The notes: generated from the letters alone by a model not told the origin. DNA of 64,000 bases from Streptomyces sp. TLI_171 (GCF_003610255.1 NZ_RAPS01000001.1:6227001-6291000); one strand, 5' to 3'; positions 52,001-61,915 are shown, numbered from the stretch's first letter. Made by a program: numbers and translations.

Positions 52001-54682
52001 CTACAGGTCGTCGAGCGGGGCGAAGGCCGCGGGGTCGGCGGTGAGCGACTGCTCGGACCAGATGACCTTGCCGGTGGGCGTGTACCGGGTGCCCCAGCGG
52101 TGGGCCAGCTGGGCGACCAGGAAGATGCCGCGGCCGCCCTCGTCGGTGGTCGCGGCCCAGCGCAGGTGCGGCGCGGTGCTGCTGGCGTCGAACACCTCGC
52201 AGACCAGGCTGGTGTCGAGCAGCATCCGGACCCGCACCGGCGGCGCGCCGTGCCGGATGGCGTTGGTGATCAGCTCACTGAGGATCAGCTCGGTGCTGAA
52301 CGAGATCTCCTCCAGGCCCCACTCCGTCAACTGCCGCACGCACGCGGCCCGCACCGGAGCGACCGCGGCCGGGTCCGCGGGCACGTCCCAGGAGGCGGTC
52401 CGGTCGGCGGGCAGCAGGCCGGTCCGGGCGACCAGCAGCGCCACGTCGTCGGCCGGGTGCGGGGTCAGGCAGCTCTCGACGGCGAGCGCGCAGACGTCGT
52501 CGGGGCCGGTCCCGGTCCGGCCGGCCAGGGCCGAGCGCAGCTGCTCCAGGCCCTCGTCGATGTCCCGGCCCCGGGTCTCCACCAGGCCGTCGCTGAACAG
52601 CAGCAGGTGGGACCCGGGCGCGAGGGCGATCTCGGTGGTCCCGAACGGGTAGCCGCCGACGCCGAGCGGCGGGGCGCTCGCGATCTCCGGGTAGCTGACG
52701 GTGCCGTCTGGGGCCAGCACCGCGGGCCCGAGGTGCCCGGCCCGGGACAGCAGGCAGTGCCCGGTGACCGGGTCGTACACCGCGTACACGCAGGTCGAGC
52801 CGGTGACGTTCAGCTCGGAGGCGTCCTCGTCGAGCTGCGACACCAGCTCGTCGAGCCGGCCCAGCACCTCGTCCGGCGGGAGGTCGAGCGTGGCGAAGGT
52901 GCGGAGCGCGGTGCGCAGCCGGCCCATCACCACCGCCGCGTTGATGCCGTGGCCGACCACGTCGCCGACCAGCAGCGCGGTGCGGAAGCCCGGCAGCGGG
53001 ATGACGTCGTACCAGTCGCCGCCGACGCCCGCGGTGGCCGGCAGGTAGCTGTGGGCGATGTCCAGCCCGGTGCGCTCGGGCACGATCCGCGGCAGCAGGC
53101 TGCGCTGCAGGGCCATCGCGGTGCCGTGCTCGCGGGTGTAGCGGCGGGCGTTGTCGATGGACACCGCCGCGCGGGCGGCGAGGTCCTCGGCGAGCAGCAC
53201 GTCCTCGCGGTCGAACGGCGGGCTGGGCGCGGTGCGCCCGAACTCGACCAGGCCGAGCAGCCCGCCGCGGATCCGCAGCGGAACCGTGAGCGCCGCGTGG
53301 TGGGCGTCCACCACCGCGCGGCCGTCGGCCACCGCCCGGGCCTGCGGGCCGTCCGCCAGCACCACCACCGCGGCGCCGACCGGCATCGCGCCCGGCGACG
53401 GGCCCACCAGCACGGTGCGGCGCAGCACCTCGCCCGGCCCGTCGATCCCGGCCGGCGGCTCCTCGCCGCGGCTGACCGAGTCCACCAGGTCGACGAAGAC
53501 CCGGTCGGCGAAACCCTCCACCGCCACCGCGGCGAGGTCCTCGCAGGTGCGGGTGATGTCCAGGCTCTGGCCGATCCGCATGCCCGCCTCGTACAGCAGC
53601 CGGCGCCTCTGCCCGGCGTCCGCGATCCGGCTGGTCAGGTCGTGCAGCTCGGTGGTGTCGCGCAGCGTCACCACGCTGCCGGACAGGCCGCCGTACGGGG
53701 CGGTGGGCCGCTTGTTGACGGCCAGCAGCCGGTCGCCGGTGCGGTGGATGCCGTCGGTGACCTCCTCGGCGGAGGTGAGCAGGGCGGCCGTGGCGGGCGG
53801 CAGGCCCAGAGCGGCGACCGGCTGCTGCTCGGGGCCGGCGGGCAGCGCCAGCAGCCGCTTGGCCTCGTCGTTGGCCAGCATCAGCCGCCCGTCCCCGTCG
53901 ATGATCAGCACGCCCTCGCGGACGGCGTGCAGCACCGCGTCGTGGTGCTCGTACATCCGGGCCAGCTCGGCCGGGCCGAGGCCGTGGGTCTGCCGGAGCA
54001 CCCGCCGGGAGGCCACCGCCGCGCCGGCCGCGGCCAGCACCACCGCGCCCGCCGCGCCGCCGAGCAGCACCGGCAGGTGGGCGTTGACGATCGCGTCGAC
54101 CCGCTCCACCGCGATGCTCGCCGCGACGAAGCCCAGCAGCCGGTGGTCGGCGTCGAACACCGGCACCGCGGTCGAGATCGAGCGGAACCCCGGCTGGGAC
54201 AGGTTGAACGTCACCGTCTCGCCGTTCTCCAGCCGCGGCAGCACCTGCTCCTGCACCAACTGCGGCGGCTGGTACGGCTGGCCGATGTGGGAGGGGTCGG
54301 TGGCGGTGATCTGCACCAGCGAGGTGCTCACCACCACCACCGAGTCGACGTCGGTGGCGCGCTGGACCTCCGCGGTGTGCGGTTGCAGCAGCGCCGAACG
54401 GTCCGGGGACTGCATCGCCTCGACCGTGCCCGGCGCGTGCGCGAAGGACTCGGCGACGCCCCGGGTGACCCGGCCCGCGTCGCTGCGGGTACTGGAACGG
54501 GCCTGGAGCACCATGGCGGCCACCGCGGCGATCACCAGGATCACGATGATCATCAGCTCGGTGAGGAAGATCCGGCCCGCCAGGCTGCGCCGGGACAGAA
54601 TCCGGTACGCGCCGCCCGACCCCCGCCGTCTCGGCGCTCCGCGGGCCCGGCGCGTCGAGGACCTGCGGCGACTCGTCGGCAC
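52001..54682 (-). CDS. Membrane sensor SpoIIE-type (PP2C) phosphatase with HATPase domain
   Basis: 893 residues. Order: basic N-terminus, TM1 (LMIIVILVIAAVAAMVL, about 43-60), extracytoplasmic Cache/CitA-like sensor (about 60-205, FNLSQPGFRSISTAVPVFD), TM2 (about 208-228), PAS (VLIIDGDGRLMLANDEAKRLL), GAF (about 360-520), PP2C/SpoIIE (SYLPATAGVGGDWYDVIPL, LLVGDVVGHGINAAVVMG, LLLFSDGLVETRGRDID), and a C-terminal anti-sigma-type HATPase_c (ELILSELITNAIRHGAPP, DEGGRGIFLVAQLAHRWG). Such streptomycete proteins sense a ligand and dephosphorylate anti-sigma antagonists while the HATPase part can act as a serine kinase. No partner genes lie beside it. Confidence 0.92.
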   Translation of the reverse strand: MPTSRRRSSTRRARGAPRRRGSGGAYRILSRRSLAGRIFLTELMIIVILVIAAVAAMVLQARSSTRSDAGRVTRGVAESFAHAPGTVEAMQSPDRSALLQPHTAEVQRATDVDSVVVVSTSLVQITATDPSHIGQPYQPPQLVQEQVLPRLENGETVTFNLSQPGFRSISTAVPVFDADHRLLGFVAASIAVERVDAIVNAHLPVLLGGAAGAVVLAAAGAAVASRRVLRQTHGLGPAELARMYEHHDAVLHAVREGVLIIDGDGRLMLANDEAKRLLALPAGPEQQPVAALGLPPATAALLTSAEEVTDGIHRTGDRLLAVNKRPTAPYGGLSGSVVTLRDTTELHDLTSRIADAGQRRRLLYEAGMRIGQSLDITRTCEDLAAVAVEGFADRVFVDLVDSVSRGEEPPAGIDGPGEVLRRTVLVGPSPGAMPVGAAVVVLADGPQARAVADGRAVVDAHHAALTVPLRIRGGLLGLVEFGRTAPSPPFDREDVLLAEDLAARAAVSIDNARRYTREHGTAMALQRSLLPRIVPERTGLDIAHSYLPATAGVGGDWYDVIPLPGFRTALLVGDVVGHGINAAVVMGRLRTALRTFATLDLPPDEVLGRLDELVSQLDEDASELNVTGSTCVYAVYDPVTGHCLLSRAGHLGPAVLAPDGTVSYPEIASAPPLGVGGYPFGTTEIALAPGSHLLLFSDGLVETRGRDIDEGLEQLRSALAGRTGTGPDDVCALAVESCLTPHPADDVALLVARTGLLPADRTASWDVPADPAAVAPVRAACVRQLTEWGLEEISFSTELILSELITNAIRHGAPPVRVRMLLDTSLVCEVFDASSTAPHLRWAATTDEGGRGIFLVAQLAHRWGTRYTPTGKVIWSEQSLTADPAAFAPLDDL

Positions 54683-55259
54683 ATCTCATGAAAACCCGGC
54701 CGCCGGAGGGGCACAAGCGGCACCGGCCGCGCCCCGCGGGCCGCAAGGCCGGGGGAGTCGGCGGCTGTCGTGGTTCGTGCACGAGAGTGACCGGGGTCGG
54801 TCGTCGTCGTTCACGAGGCGATTCTGTGCCAGACGCCGATCTACGCCGGCCTCGCCGCCGCCTGGACCGCGGGCGGCCGAACCGTGCCCGGACGCTCCGA
54901 CCCGGAGTGGCGGCGACTCCTCCTGCCGCCGCGCCTCTCCCCGCCCGCCTTCCCCCGCGCCCGGGCCGCCCCCGCCCCCGGCCGGTGGAACTGTGCGCGG
55001 GGCGCCAGGCGCCGAAGAGGCAGCGGTCGAGGACCCGGGAGCGGCCGGGATGAGCCGCCCCGCCGCGCCGCACGCGGGTTCGGGCGGGGGCGGGCGCGAA
55101 GAATCCGGCCGGCGGGAGTGACCGGGGATCTTGCAGGATCGTTGCTCCTGATGTGACCTGCTATCAGCACACTGTCGTCTTATTCCTGCGCCCGCTCGGC
55201 GTCCTGCCGGCGGCCCGCACCCGCGCGCCCGGGCTGACGAGGCGTCACGGGAGCGGCCG
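54683..55259. other. Intergenic region, no gene supported
   Basis: About 577 bp between the sensor phosphatase and the SsgA-like gene. Open frames here have Pro/Arg-rich composition without family likeness. It should contain both divergent promoters. Confidence 0.5.
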
Positions 55260-55730
55260 ATGACCGGCCAGGAGCCCCCGCGCAGACCGCGCCGGGAGGC
55301 CGGGACCCCGGACTGCGAAGTCCTGCTGACGCTCTGGGCGGTGCCCTGCACGGGCGGCGGCGTGCAGGTGCCCGCGCGGCTGCGCTACTACCGGACGGAC
55401 CCGTGCGCCGTGTACCTGGACCACCCGACCGGCCAGGACGGGCCGGAGACCCGGGTGTTCGCCCGCGACGTGCTGGCGACCGGGCTGGCCGAGCCGGTCG
55501 GGACCGGTGACGTGTCGGTGCGCCCCGGCGGCGGGCACACCCCCGACACGGTGTTCATCTCGCTGAGCGCCCGGGGCGGAACGATCGTGCTCAGGGCGCC
55601 GAAGCTGCTGGTCCAGGCGTTCCTGGAGGCGTCCTGGACGGTGGTGCCGGCCGGCCGCGAGTTCGAGCACCACGACCTGGACGCCGTGGTCGACCGGCTC
55701 CGCTCACCCGGCGCCCCGCCCGCGCCCTGA
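55260..55730 (+). CDS. SsgA-like sporulation and cell-division regulator (SALP)
   Basis: 156 residues, ATG with GGGAG upstream. SsgA-family pattern: VPARLRYYRTDPCAVYLDH, TRVFARDVLATGLAEPVGTGDVSVRPG (abridged), VFISLSARGGTIVLRAPKLLVQAFL (abridged) and a VPAGREFEH...LDAVVDRL end. SALPs control septum placement, spore wall and autolysis in sporulating actinomycetes. This one is an orphan member; which SsgA-G role it has cannot be told. Confidence 0.9.
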   Translation: MTGQEPPRRPRREAGTPDCEVLLTLWAVPCTGGGVQVPARLRYYRTDPCAVYLDHPTGQDGPETRVFARDVLATGLAEPVGTGDVSVRPGGGHTPDTVFISLSARGGTIVLRAPKLLVQAFLEASWTVVPAGREFEHHDLDAVVDRLRSPGAPPAP

Positions 55731-55868
55731 CCCCGCGCGCACGCCGACACGGCGGCCGGCGAAGACGTCCGGGATCGACGCCTCCGACCAGGGTCTTCGG
55801 TTTCTCCTCGAAATCCGACCGGTCGGAACGGCCCGGCGGGGCCCGTTCGGGCGCATACTGGGAGACCC

Positions 55869-56093
55869 ATGAGCAACAAGCCTCCAGCGGTCCGCCGCCA
55901 TCTGCCCACCAGCCCCTTCAAAGCTCCGGTCGAGGCGCCGCGCAAGCATTTCGACGTCGGAGACCGGGTCACCCACGACTCCTTCGGCCTCGGCCGGGTG
56001 ACCGGTGTCGAGGGCGAGTCCGCCGTGCTGGTCGACTTCGGCTCGCACCTCGAGCGCGTCACCCAGCCCTTCACCGGCATGTACAAGCTCTGA
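55869..56093 (+). CDS. Small conserved actinobacterial protein (KOW/CarD-like beta fold)
   Basis: 74 residues, ATG with GGGAGA upstream. The C-terminal 45 residues (HFDVGDRVTHDSFGLGRVTGVEGESAVLVDFGS, abridged) look like a small SH3/KOW-type barrel as found in CarD and some ATPases. The N-terminus is short and basic. Common in streptomycetes by my recollection, role unknown. Confidence 0.75.
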   Translation: MSNKPPAVRRHLPTSPFKAPVEAPRKHFDVGDRVTHDSFGLGRVTGVEGESAVLVDFGSHLERVTQPFTGMYKL

Positions 56094-56145
56094 CCCGACC
56101 CGGAAGCGGCCCCGCGCAACCTGCCCGGGGCCGCTCTCCGGCCGG

Positions 56146-57609
56146 TCAGCGGCCGCTCGCCGCCGCGTGGTGCGCGGTGGTGGATCCGGCGCGGCCGCCG
56201 GCGTCGAGGGCCTGCAGGATGCCCTCCACGCTCTGCTTGGCGTCGCCGAACAGCATCGAGCTGTTCTCCCGGAAGAACAGCGGGTTCTGCACGCCCGCGT
56301 AGCCGGAGGCCATCGAGCGCTTGAAGACGATGACCTGCTCGGCCTCCCACACCTTCAGCACCGGCATGCCGGCGATCGGGCTGGACGGGTCGTCGAGCGC
56401 GGCCGGGTTGACGGTGTCGTTGGCGCCGATCACCAGCACCACCGAGGTGTCGGCGAAGTCGTCGTTGATCTCGTCCATTTCGAGCACCACGTCGTAGGGG
56501 ACCTTGGCCTCGGCCAGCAGCACGTTCATGTGCCCGGGCAGCCGGCCGGCCACCGGGTGGACGCCGAAGCGGACCTCGATGCCGCGGTCGCGCAGGCGCC
56601 GGGTGAGCTCCGCGACCGGGTGCTGCGCCTGGGCGACGGCCATGCCGTAGCCCGGGGTGATGATCACGGACTTGGCGGCGCCGAGCAGCTCGGCGGCCTC
56701 CTGGGCGCGGATCTCGCGGTGCTCGCCCTCCTCCTCGGCGCCGCCGGAGGGAGCCTCGATGCCGAAGCCGCCCGCGATGACGGAGACGAAGGAACGGTTC
56801 ATCGCCTTGCACATGATGTAGGAGAGGTAGGCGCCGGAGGAGCCCACCAGCGCGCCGGTGACGATCAGCAGGTTGTTGTCGAGCAGGAAGCCCGCGGCGG
56901 CGGCCGCCCAGCCCGAGTAGCTGTTGAGCATGGAGACCACCACCGGCATGTCGCCGCCGCCGATCGAGGCGACCAGGTGCCAGCCGAGCAGCAGCGCCAG
57001 CACGGTGACGGCGATCATCAGGCCGAGGTTCGGGCTGACGGTGAACCAGACGGTGAGGGCGAGGAACGCGCCGAGCGCGCCCAGGTTGAGCGCGTTCTTG
57101 CCGGGCAGCACCAGCGGGCGGGAGTTGATCCGGGCGGAGAGCTTCAGGAACGCGACGATGGAGCCGGTGAAGGTGACCGCGCCGATGAAGATGCCGATGA
57201 ACACCTCGGCGTGGTGGATGCTCAGCAGGTCGGCGCCGACGGCGGTCTGCGCCTCGCCGTGCCGCTCCACCTCCAGGTAGCTGTCCCAGCCGACCAGGAC
57301 CGCGGCCAGTCCGACGAAGCTGTGCAGGACGGCGATCAGCTCGGGCATGCCGGTCATCTCGACCTGGCGGGCCCGCCACAGGCCGATGCCGGCGCCGAGC
57401 GCCATCGCGAGCAGGATCAGCGCGACCGCTCCGGCGCTGATGCTCTGCGCCGCCACCACCACGGTGGCGGTGAGGGCGAGGGCCATGCCGGCGATGCCGT
57501 AGGCGACGCCGGCCCGGGAGGTGCGGTGCTGGGAGAGCCCGGCCAGGCTGAGGATGAACAGCAGAGCGGCGACCAGGTCCGCGGCGTGCGCGGCGGTGAG
57601 GGAAGTCAT
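56146..57609 (-). CDS. pntB: NAD(P) transhydrogenase subunit beta
   Basis: 487 residues, eight or nine predicted membrane helices then the NADP(H)-binding dIII domain (SVIITPGYGMAVAQAQHPVAEL, HPVAGRLPGHMNVLLAEAKVPYD abridged, VVLVIGANDTVNPAALDD, KRSMASGYAGVQNPLFF). Typical membrane marks GGGDMPVVVSMLNSYSGWAAAA are present. With PntA it transfers hydride from NADH to NADP+ using the proton gradient. It lies 6 bp after pntA in the same operon. Confidence 0.96.
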   Translation of the reverse strand: MTSLTAAHAADLVAALLFILSLAGLSQHRTSRAGVAYGIAGMALALTATVVVAAQSISAGAVALILLAMALGAGIGLWRARQVEMTGMPELIAVLHSFVGLAAVLVGWDSYLEVERHGEAQTAVGADLLSIHHAEVFIGIFIGAVTFTGSIVAFLKLSARINSRPLVLPGKNALNLGALGAFLALTVWFTVSPNLGLMIAVTVLALLLGWHLVASIGGGDMPVVVSMLNSYSGWAAAAAGFLLDNNLLIVTGALVGSSGAYLSYIMCKAMNRSFVSVIAGGFGIEAPSGGAEEEGEHREIRAQEAAELLGAAKSVIITPGYGMAVAQAQHPVAELTRRLRDRGIEVRFGVHPVAGRLPGHMNVLLAEAKVPYDVVLEMDEINDDFADTSVVLVIGANDTVNPAALDDPSSPIAGMPVLKVWEAEQVIVFKRSMASGYAGVQNPLFFRENSSMLFGDAKQSVEGILQALDAGGRAGSTTAHHAAASGR

Positions 57610-57615
57610 CGGGGC

Positions 57616-59172
57616 TCAGCCTTTCGAGAACATGCTCAGCATGCGGCGGGTGACGGCGAAACCGCCGAAGATGTTCACGCTGGTCAGCAGGATCGCCACG
57701 AAGGACAGCACGGTGACCAGGACGCTCTCGTGGCCGATCTGCAGCAGCGCGCCGATCACCACGATGCCGGAGATCGCGTTGGTCACCGACATCAGCGGCG
57801 TGTGCAGCGCGTGGTGGACCTTGCCGATCACGTAGTAGCCGATCACCACGGCGAGGGTGAACACCGTGAAGTTCTCGGCCAGTTGGGTCGGGGCGAAGCC
57901 GACCACCAGGAACAGCGCCAGCATCCCGAGGCCGATCAGGCCGAACCGGACGGCGGGGGTGACCCGGCTCGGCCTCGGCTCGGCGACCGCGGGCGCGGCG
58001 GCGGGAGCGGCGGCGGGCGCCGCCGAGACCGCGACCGGCGGTGGCGGCCAGGTGGTCTCGCCGTCCCGCACCACCGTCACGGCGCGCTGCACGACGTCCT
58101 CGAAGTCGAGGACCAGCCGGCCGTCCTTGCCCGGGGTGAGCAGCTTCAGCAGGTTGACCAGGTTGGTGCCGAACAGCTGCGAGGCCTGCGCGGGCAGCCG
58201 GGACGCCAGGTCGGTGTAGCCGATGATGGTGACCCCGTTGTCGGTGACCACCGTCCGGCCGGCCACCGTGCCGGCCACGTTGCCGCCCTGGGCGGCCGCC
58301 ATGTCGACGATCACGCTGCCCGGCTTCATCGCCGCCACGTCCTCGGCGGTGAGCAGCTTCGGCGCCGGGCGCCCGGGGATCAGCGCGGTGGTGACGACGA
58401 TGTCCACGTCCGCGGCCTGGGCGTGGTACAGCTCCGCGGCGGCCCGGTCGTAGTCGGCCGAGGTGGCCTTGGCATAGCCGTCGGTGCTGGCCTCCTGGGC
58501 CACCTCCACCGGCAGGTACTCGCCGCCCAACGACCTTACCTGGTCCGCCACTTCGGGGCGCGGGTCGGTGGCCCGGACGATCGCGCCGAGGCTGGAGGCG
58601 GCGCCGATCGCGGCGAGGCCGGCCACGCCCGCGCCCGCCACCAGCACCTTCGCCGGCGGGACCTTGCCGGCCGCGGTGACCTGGCCGGTGAAGAACCGGC
58701 CGAACACGTGGGCGGCCTCGATGACGGCCCGGTACCCGGCGATGTTGGCCATCGAGCTCAGCACGTCCATCGACTGGGCGCGGGAGATCCGGGGCACCGC
58801 GTCCAGCGACAGCGCCGTCACCGGACGCGCCGACAGGGCGGCCAGCAGCTCCGGGCGCTGAGCGGGCGTCAGCAGGCCGACCAGGGTGGCGCCGTCGCGC
58901 AGCCGGGCCACCTCGGCGTCCGACGGCGCGTTCACCTTCAGCACCACGTCGGCCGCCCAGGCGTCGCCGACGCCCGCGCCGGCCTCGGCGTACGCCCGGT
59001 CGTCGAAGCCGGACGCCGACCCCGCGCCGGACTCGACGACCACCTCGTACCCCAGCGCGAGCAGGCCGCGCACGGTGGAGGGTGTCGCCGCCACCCGGGT
59101 CTCCCCGGGGGCGGACTCGGCGACCACGCCGACCCGTTGGGGCGGGCGCGGCGAGGAGTCGTGTTCAGACAT
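57616..59172 (-). CDS. pntA: NAD(P) transhydrogenase subunit alpha
   Basis: 518 residues with the NAD-binding dI domain (VGVVAESAPGETRVAATPSTV, AKVLVAGAGVAGLAAIGAASSLGAIVRATD abridged) and a C-terminal membrane part of four helices (GLIGLGMLALFLVVGF, VFTLAVVIGYYVIGKV, HHALHTPLMSVTNAISGIVV abridged). The two parts are fused as in E. coli PntA, joined here by an Ala/Pro linker (about 380-410). ATG 59172 with a purine-rich GAGAGAA upstream. Confidence 0.96.
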   Translation of the reverse strand: MSEHDSSPRPPQRVGVVAESAPGETRVAATPSTVRGLLALGYEVVVESGAGSASGFDDRAYAEAGAGVGDAWAADVVLKVNAPSDAEVARLRDGATLVGLLTPAQRPELLAALSARPVTALSLDAVPRISRAQSMDVLSSMANIAGYRAVIEAAHVFGRFFTGQVTAAGKVPPAKVLVAGAGVAGLAAIGAASSLGAIVRATDPRPEVADQVRSLGGEYLPVEVAQEASTDGYAKATSADYDRAAAELYHAQAADVDIVVTTALIPGRPAPKLLTAEDVAAMKPGSVIVDMAAAQGGNVAGTVAGRTVVTDNGVTIIGYTDLASRLPAQASQLFGTNLVNLLKLLTPGKDGRLVLDFEDVVQRAVTVVRDGETTWPPPPVAVSAAPAAAPAAAPAVAEPRPSRVTPAVRFGLIGLGMLALFLVVGFAPTQLAENFTVFTLAVVIGYYVIGKVHHALHTPLMSVTNAISGIVVIGALLQIGHESVLVTVLSFVAILLTSVNIFGGFAVTRRMLSMFSKG

Positions 59173-59544
59173 CGCTCGTTCTCTCTCGTCGAAGGAGGTG
59201 GTGCCGGGCGCAATCCGCGATCGAGGAGTTGTTCTCCCCTTGGTCGCAGGAACCTAGACTCCCGAGCCCTCCCCACAGAACGGCTCAAGCCGTGAAATGT
59301 GTCACCACAACTCCGCCGGATCGGGCTACCCGGCTCCGGGCCCGGGCCGGCACGGCCCTTCGGCGAAACACTTCGTGCACCGGCGTGTTCAATGTCATCC
59401 GCGCTTCGCGTACCCCTGCGGGGGGTACCGGGGCCGGTCCGCAGAGGGCTGGACGGGGTGGGGCGGCGTCCGAAGACCGTGATCGGTTCCGGGTGGCTGC
59501 GCACCACCGTGGTCGGCGGTCGGGTCCCGTTCGACGCCGGGCCC

Positions 59545-59905
59545 GGCGGTGTGGCGGGACCAGGCCGGACTGGTAGGCGATGGCGACGAGTTGGGCCCGG
59601 TCGCGGGCGTCGAGCTTGGCCATCGCGCGGTGGATGTGGGTGCGGATGGTGAACGGGCTGACGAACATCCGCTCGGCGATCTCCTCGTTGGCCACGCCGG
59701 TGGCGGCCATCGCCATCACCTCGCGCTCGCGGGCAGTGAGCACCGCGAGCCGCTCGGCCGGCGGACCCGTGGCGGCGGGGCCGGGCTGGGCGAGGAACTG
59801 CTCGATCACGGCGCGGGTCGCGGCGGGCGAGAGCAGCGCCTCCCCGGCGGCCACGGTGCGGACGGCGGAGAGCAGTTCGGCGGGGGCCGCGCCCTTGCCG
59901 CGGGC
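59545..59905 (-). pseudogene. C-terminal fragment of a NarL/FixJ-type response regulator
   Basis: Reads AAPAELLSAVRTVAAGEALL (end of receiver and linker) and a LuxR HTH (LTAREREVMAMAATGVANEEIAERMFVSPFTIRTHIHRAMAKL, abridged). The receiver domain with its phospho-acceptor Asp is missing. At about 59900 it joins the start of an MMPL gene in a different frame. Downstream of the HTH the frame continues to 59285 without family likeness. Confidence 0.8.
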
Positions 59906-60015
59906 GCCTTCGCCGCGAGCATCCCGGTCACGGCCAGCACGGCGACCCAGAGCAGGGTCACCCACTTGCGCCGGTCGAAGGCCCATCGGCCCAGGCGGTA
60001 CAGGAACGTGGCCAC
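59898..60015 (-). pseudogene. N-terminal stub of an MMPL-family transporter
   Basis: GTG 60015 reads MATFLYRLGRWAFDRRKW and VTLLWVAVLAVTGMLAAKAPA, the standard start of actinobacterial MMPL lipid/drug exporters including most of the first membrane helix. It then passes into response-regulator DNA in the wrong frame. About 700 residues of transporter are gone. Confidence 0.8.
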
Positions 60016-60229
60016 GGGAGTGCGGCCTCCTTCGGGTCGGTGCGGGGTCCGGGAACGCCGGGCGAGCGGCCCCGTCGCCGTTCCCGGCGCGGTCCGCCCG
60101 CAGCATGTCCCATCCTTCGTCGCCGACCCCGGCCGCGTCGTCGTCGCTGCGCAGGCCGTTCTCGTACTGCGTACGCATGAGCCGAGCCGGGCCGGCCCGT
60201 CCCCGGGGAGGAGACGGGCCGGCGTGGCG

Positions 60230-61285
60230 TCAGCCCCGGGGGAGGACCAGGGACTGGATCTCGGGGAGGTGCCGCCAGTCGGCGGAGACCAGGGTGGCGT
60301 GGGCCGCGGCGAGCTGGACGGCGCGGGCGCGGGCCTGGTCGGCGGTGGGGTCGGTGGCGCTGATCGCCGGGGCGACGTTCTGCGCGTCGGTCATGGTCAG
60401 CAGGTAGTGGCGGGCGTCGTACCAGGAGGTGTCGATGCCGTTCTGGTACGCGGCGGCGTCGCCGTCGAAGACCACGAACCACGGGCGGATGCCGGTCTCG
60501 GAGTAGCCGTTGCGCGGGTCGCCGGCGGCCGCGCCGTGCACGGCGGGGAACAGCCGGGCGTCGCCGATCCGTCCGGCGGCGGCGAGGTCGCGCAGGTGGC
60601 GGGCGTACTCGACGTCGGTGTGCAGGGTGTCGAACGGGTTGCCCTCCTCGACGGTGCCGGGGATGGCGTACACCAGGGCGCGGCCGGCCAGGCTCGCCCG
60701 GCTGGGCCAGTTCCCGGCCCGGGCGGCGTCGTCGAGGGTGGCGTAGCTGCCGCCGCCGGGCTTGGCGAGCAGGTCGGCGGGGCGGAAGGCGGCGCTGCCG
60801 AGGTGGGCGGCGATCAGCGCGTCGAGTTCGGCGGGGCCCATGCCGCGGTTGCCGGCGAAGCCGCCCTTGAGTTCGAGCTTGACGGTCAGCGGGCCGGCCG
60901 ACGGGTGGGCGGCGAGCCAGACCCGGACGTCGTCCAGGCAGGTCTCCAGGTTCTTGTTGGCGCCGCCGGTGTACAGCTGGGCGGCGGAGGACGCGGTGAC
61001 GCAGTTGTTGGAGTTGCCCAGCGGGTTGGAGTGGCTGACCTTCCACTCCTTGGTGACGGTGTCGGTCCACACGTCGAGCTCGATCATCGCGGTGCCGGTG
61101 TCCAGGCCCTGCGCCAGGAACCCGAAGGCGGCCGGGTCGTAGGTGTTGTGGATGCCGACACCGGCGGTGGAGGCGAACGGCAGCTCGGCGGGGGTGGCGG
61201 CGTCGGCGCTGCCGCCGAGGCCGATCGGGAGCGCGAAGGCCGCGGCGAGCGCGGCGGTGGCGGTGGCGATGCGGCGGAGCTTCAT
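60230..61285 (-). CDS. Secreted PI-specific phospholipase C-like enzyme (Ca2+-dependent type)
   Basis: 351 residues from ATG 61285 with GAGGGGA upstream. Signal peptide (ATATAALAAAFALPIGLGGSA, cut near ADAAT). The mature protein has VGIHNTYDP (catalytic His), AMIELDVWTD (metal/substrate acids), KVSHSNPLGNSNNC (second His), LTVKLELKGG and RALVYAIPGT, the layout of actinomycete PLC-like phosphodiesterases such as the streptomycete Ca2+-dependent PI-PLC. It would cleave phosphoinositide or similar phosphodiesters outside the cell. Substrate not certain. Confidence 0.85.
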   Translation of the reverse strand: MKLRRIATATAALAAAFALPIGLGGSADAATPAELPFASTAGVGIHNTYDPAAFGFLAQGLDTGTAMIELDVWTDTVTKEWKVSHSNPLGNSNNCVTASSAAQLYTGGANKNLETCLDDVRVWLAAHPSAGPLTVKLELKGGFAGNRGMGPAELDALIAAHLGSAAFRPADLLAKPGGGSYATLDDAARAGNWPSRASLAGRALVYAIPGTVEEGNPFDTLHTDVEYARHLRDLAAAGRIGDARLFPAVHGAAAGDPRNGYSETGIRPWFVVFDGDAAAYQNGIDTSWYDARHYLLTMTDAQNVAPAISATDPTADQARARAVQLAAAHATLVSADWRHLPEIQSLVLPRG

Positions 61286-61474
61286 GCGACAGGTCCCCTC
61301 GTCGGTCGGGTGGCGGGCAGTAGCATCGCCACCCCCGACGACCTTGAGGTGACATGACAAAGAAGGATGGCGGAAACTGACGCGGCGTCAAGACACGGCG
61401 ACAACGCCCCAGGCTTCACTCACAGCAGAGCGCCACGCCCTTCCCCCGACGCCCCCGATGCCTACGCTGGAGGG

Positions 61475-61915
61475 ATGAGCACTCCTGCGCCGGACCACGC
61501 CCGCGTCATCCCGCTGCGCCCGCAGGGCGCCCCGCCCGCCGTCCGGCCTGCCGTGCGGCCCGTGCCGGAGCCGGTTTCCGCCCCGCGCGAGCCGCTCTGG
61601 CGGGACGTGGTCGGCGGGGTGCTGCGGCAGCAACGGCTGGCCCAGAAGCGGACGTTGAAGGACGTCGCGGAGCAGGCCCGGATCTCGGTGCCGTACCTGT
61701 CGGAGTTGGAGCGCGGCCGCAAGGAGGCCTCGTCCGAGGTGCTCGCCGCCGCCGCCCGGGCGCTCGGCCTGGGTCTCGCCGAGGTGCTCTCGCTCGCCCA
61801 GCAGGACCTGACCCGCCCCGCGGTGAGCCGCCGCTCCCGCGCCGCGTCGGTCGCGTCGTACAGCCGCGGCACGGCGCCCGCCGCGCCCTACAACGGCCTC
61901 TGCCTGGCGGCCTGA
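61475..61915 (+). CDS. popR: XRE-type regulator, PopR-like activator of clpP3-clpP4
   Basis: 146 residues from ATG 61475 with GGAGG upstream; the longer frame upstream is rejected. A Pro-rich start is followed by an XRE HTH (LRQQRLAQKRTLKDVAEQARISVPYLSELERGRKEASSEV, abridged; about 50-95). The C-terminus ends NGLCLAA. PopR of streptomycetes activates the clpP3-clpP4 operon and is itself destroyed by Clp proteases through its C-terminal alanines; both the gene position (facing clpP genes, 51 bp apart) and the LAA end fit this. Named by context and tail. Confidence 0.82.
   Translation: MSTPAPDHARVIPLRPQGAPPAVRPAVRPVPEPVSAPREPLWRDVVGGVLRQQRLAQKRTLKDVAEQARISVPYLSELERGRKEASSEVLAAAARALGLGLAEVLSLAQQDLTRPAVSRRSRAASVASYSRGTAPAAPYNGLCLAA

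Noticed and set aside
54688..55053. Small plus-strand frame upstream of the SsgA-like gene
   Set aside because: Arg/Pro-rich low-complexity translation without family likeness; equal frames exist on the opposite strand.
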